A stretch of 64,000 nt of DNA from Flavobacterium sp. (GTDB lineage Bacteria > Bacteroidota > Bacteroidia > Flavobacteriales > Flavobacteriaceae), in assembly GCF_004295795.1 (NCBI RefSeq), contig NZ_SEBR01000017.1, positions 1 through 64,000 on the forward strand. The letters are read 5' to 3'. Positions 62,038 through 64,000 of the stretch are shown here, piece after piece. The translations under genes were made by a program, and so were the position numbers. The notes under the pieces were generated by a model. The model was given only the letters and a program-made list of their open reading frames with translations, made no database searches and had not been told where the DNA came from. How positions within the stretch are numbered: position 1 is the stretch's first letter; each line of letters starts with the position of its first letter.

Positions 62038-62658
62038 ATGTCCAAATTCCTATTCGCCGCCCTACTCCTGCTAACTTTCGGATGCGCCAAACCCAAATTC
62101 GAGAAAGACTGGACAACCGAAAAAGCACCCGAAAAATTCACGGCAAAATTCGAGACTACAAAAGGCGCTTTCGAGGTAGAGATCGAACGCAAAAATTCTC
62201 CGAAAGCCGTCGACCGATTTTACCAACTGCTGAATCACAACTATTTCGACAATTCGATTTTCTACAGGGTTCTTCCGCAGTATATCGCACAATTCGGTAA
62301 CTCCGACCAAGCGATCTCCGACCAATGGCGATTGGTGAAAATTCCAGATGAACCCGTGATTCTGCCCAACAAAAAAGGCACGATTACGTTCGCGAGATTC
62401 GGCAAGGAAACGCGCGATCTGGAGCTTTTCATCAACATAAACGACAATCCGGAATTGGACACTGTCGTCGTCGAAGGCGTCAAAGGCTATCCGGCGCTAG
62501 GCCGCGTCATCAAAGGAATGGAAGTCGTTCAAAAACTCTATTCGGGTTATAACGAACGCACGATGCAAGATTCCGAAAGAATGTATGCAAACCGACAGGA
62601 TTTTCTCGCCACTTACCCAAATCTCGACCAGATAAAAACCGCGAAAATCATCCCATAA
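62038..62658 (+). CDS. Lipoprotein peptidyl-prolyl isomerase, cyclophilin type
   Basis: The 206-residue product has a lipoprotein signal (LFAALLLLTFGC, C16). The cyclophilin-type domain has GAFEVEIERKNSPKAVDRF, the catalytic FYRVLPQYIAQFG (F, R and Q kept), GTITFARFG and ELFINI. The domain is smaller than full cyclophilins. It likely helps folding at the inner face of the outer membrane or in the periplasm. A hairpin terminator between it and the next, convergent gene serves the other strand. Confidence 0.88.
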   Translation: MSKFLFAALLLLTFGCAKPKFEKDWTTEKAPEKFTAKFETTKGAFEVEIERKNSPKAVDRFYQLLNHNYFDNSIFYRVLPQYIAQFGNSDQAISDQWRLVKIPDEPVILPNKKGTITFARFGKETRDLELFININDNPELDTVVVEGVKGYPALGRVIKGMEVVQKLYSGYNERTMQDSERMYANRQDFLATYPNLDQIKTAKIIP

Positions 62659-62682
62659 AAAAAGGCCGCGATCGCGACCCTG
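62656..62682 (-). terminator. Terminator of the HbpS-like gene
   Basis: On the minus strand GGTCGCGATCGCGGCC is followed by a T run, about 10 bases after the stop at 62686. The same hairpin overlaps the cyclophilin 3' end. Confidence 0.78.
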
Positions 62683-62685
62683 ATT

Positions 62686-63084
62686 TTACAATGCTTTTGC
62701 TCCGGCTTTGGCCACTTCGTAGTCATCTTCGACCGTGCTTCCGGAGACGCCTATAGCGCCGACGAATTCGCCCGAAGCGTTCTTCAGCACGACACCACCG
62801 GGAAACGTAATGAGTCCGTTATTGGAATGCTCGATGTTGAAAAGCGGCTTTCCGGGTTGCACCAACGGGCTCAGATCGGCTGTGTCCATCTGGAAAAAAA
62901 TCGCCGTTTTCGCCTTTTTGATCGCGATGTCTGTCGATCCCAACCAAGCGCCGTCGTTGCGTACGAAAGCCACGAGATTCGCGCCTGAATCGACTACTGC
63001 GATATTCATTTTGGTATTGATGTCGGCTGCTTTTTGCTTTGCCGCGGCGATGATCGCTTCGGCTTGTTGTAAGGTAATGTTCAT
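62686..63084 (-). CDS. GlcG/HbpS-like heme-binding family protein
   Basis: The 132-residue product matches the small HbpS/GlcG family: [54 protein letters not shown] and [13 protein letters not shown]. Relatives bind heme or corrinoids, or are linked to propanediol/glycolate use. No such genes lie near. Cytoplasmic and monocistronic with its own terminator; the role is open. Confidence 0.88.
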   Translation of the reverse strand: MNITLQQAEAIIAAAKQKAADINTKMNIAVVDSGANLVAFVRNDGAWLGSTDIAIKKAKTAIFFQMDTADLSPLVQPGKPLFNIEHSNNGLITFPGGVVLKNASGEFVGAIGVSGSTVEDDYEVAKAGAKAL

Positions 63085-63275
63085 ATGTAAGTTGTTGTTT
63101 TGTATCTATCTAAGGTAATCAGACCGGGTTACAACAAGTCTTAACGAAAGGCCAATTTAAACGACGGATCGTATTTTGTTTGTGTTTTGGAATTTGTCCT
63201 ATATCGGAAATGCGAAAAATCGGAACGCGAAAAATTTGTCCAAACTCTCGACGCGAAGCCATTTACCGCGATTTT

Positions 63276-63309
63276 TTGTTCCGGAAAACACACACAAACG
63301 TTATATTTG
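63276..63309 (+). promoter_or_regulatory. purB promoter (TTG-N23-TATATTTG)
   Basis: TATATTTG at 63302-63309 with TTG at 63276-63278, a spacer of 23, at the long end. The ATG at 63329 is 19 bases downstream of the box. Confidence 0.55.
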
Positions 63310-63328
63310 CGCCTTTAACAACACACTC

Positions 63329-64000
63329 ATGCAACTTACCGAACTCAACGCCATTTCCCCGATCGACGGTCGTTACCGCAACAAAACCAACTCGCTTTCG
63401 CCCTATTTTTCAGAGGAAGCTTTGATCCGCTATCGTGTTTTGGTCGAAATCGAGTATTTCATTGCGCTCTGCGAGATTCCTTTGCCGCAGTTGGCGCGCG
63501 TTGACAAGAATCTTTTTGGGAAATTGCGCGACATCTACAAGAATTTCACTTCGGACGACGCCATATCGATCAAGGAAATCGAGAAGACGACCAACCACGA
63601 CGTGAAAGCCGTCGAATACTTTATCAAAAAGGCTTTTGACGATTTGGGACTGTCTGATTTCAAGGAATTTATCCACTTCGGACTAACTTCACAAGACATC
63701 AACAACACCGCGATTCCGCTTTCTACGAAGGAAGCTTTTACGGACGTTTACCTCAAATTATTGATAAAACTGATTGCGCTTCTCAAGGATTTGTCGGTGG
63801 AATGGAAAGACATCCCGATGTTGGCCAGAACGCACGGACAACCCGCATCTCCAACGAGATTGGGCAAGGAAATCCACGTTTTCGTCGAGCGTCTTGAAGA
63901 ACAACTGCGCTTGTTGTTCAACGTTCCGTTTGCGGCCAAATTTGGCGGAGCGACCGGGAATTTCAATGCGCACCACGTGGCTTATCCGCAAATTTCGTGG
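63329..64000 (+). CDS. purB: Adenylosuccinate lyase, 5' part (runs off the window)
   Basis: The 224 codons present are about half of the enzyme. Fumarase/aspartase-superfamily motifs: SPIDGRYRNKT at the start, KEIEKTTNHDVKAVEYF, FGLTSQDINNTA (catalytic loop region) and ARTHGQPASPTRLGKE. It makes fumarate and AMP or AICAR in purine synthesis. The promoter is clear. The 3' half, with the catalytic Ser loop, lies outside. Confidence 0.95.
   Translation, partial: MQLTELNAISPIDGRYRNKTNSLSPYFSEEALIRYRVLVEIEYFIALCEIPLPQLARVDKNLFGKLRDIYKNFTSDDAISIKEIEKTTNHDVKAVEYFIKKAFDDLGLSDFKEFIHFGLTSQDINNTAIPLSTKEAFTDVYLKLLIKLIALLKDLSVEWKDIPMLARTHGQPASPTRLGKEIHVFVERLEEQLRLLFNVPFAAKFGGATGNFNAHHVAYPQISW

Noticed and set aside
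1..64000. rRNA, tRNA, transposase, integrase or phage genes
   Set aside because: Looked for conserved motifs on both strands by eye; none seen. A tRNA or covariance scan was not possible.

Overview
The window looks like chromosome of a flavobacterium (Bacteroidota, Flavobacteriaceae or close relative). Evidence: the -7 promoter box TAnnTTTG in front of at least 21 genes or operons and few Shine-Dalgarno sites; two large secreted proteins with type B and one with type A type IX secretion (T9SS) C-terminal signals; BatA-type, YfhO, DUF4834, DUF2911 and LytTR families; and many flavobacterial intergenic palindromes. It reads as core chromosome: 58 genes are called. I see no rRNA, tRNA, transposase, integrase, phage gene or CRISPR array.

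Layout. 0.3-4.5 kb: operon of a BatA/VWA membrane protein, a dihydroorotase-like protein without its metal site, a small membrane protein and an esterase. 4.5-5.8 kb: metallo-hydrolase plus small membrane protein. 5.9-13.3 kb: a conserved unknown, LOG-type phosphoribohydrolase, Bcp peroxiredoxin, endonuclease III, ECF sigma factor and UvrA. 13.4-16.6 kb: small membrane proteins, a T9SS-exported M28 peptidase and a secreted Gly/Tyr-rich protein. 16.8-22.3 kb: DUF4834-YfhO-glycosyltransferase-flippase operon for a surface glycan. 22.4-29.4 kb: outer-membrane protein, GNAT-like protein, lipoproteins, secreted Ntn hydrolase and an unrecognised 475-residue protein. 30-36.4 kb: a 2-oxoamine synthase (serine palmitoyl- or cysteate acyltransferase-like), a CheY-like regulator, a fatty acid desaturase, an RdgB/HAM1 NTPase and a DEAD-box helicase. 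37.2-47.7 kb: TrmH-type methyltransferases, an exonuclease/GIY-YIG fusion, a lipoprotein esterase, an HTH-membrane-NTF2-like fusion, a zinc-less sirtuin and beta-barrels. 47.9-51.5 kb: TPR histidine kinase, LytTR regulator and a stand-alone receiver. 52.5-59.7 kb: two adjacent T9SS proteins carrying 12 and 5 copies of the same ~67-residue module. 59.9-64 kb: outer-membrane protein, DUF2911 protein, cyclophilin lipoprotein, HbpS-like protein and the 5' part of purB.

The most unusual content lies in the modular T9SS adhesin pair, with a multi-module internal duplication, and in the intergenic DNA. The latter holds several repeat families: a two-copy ~137-bp element with terminal inverted repeats, three long hairpin elements, TTGCAG hexamer arrays placed just after three TAG stops, paired AGTC-NNN-GACT hairpins, a 142-bp tandem repeat, and palindromes with GCCACGAATGC or CCGCGAATTCGCG arms. 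No defence or biosynthetic system new to me as a whole was found; the strongest single-gene oddities are the HTH-NTF2 fusion and three enzymes missing metal or cluster ligands.
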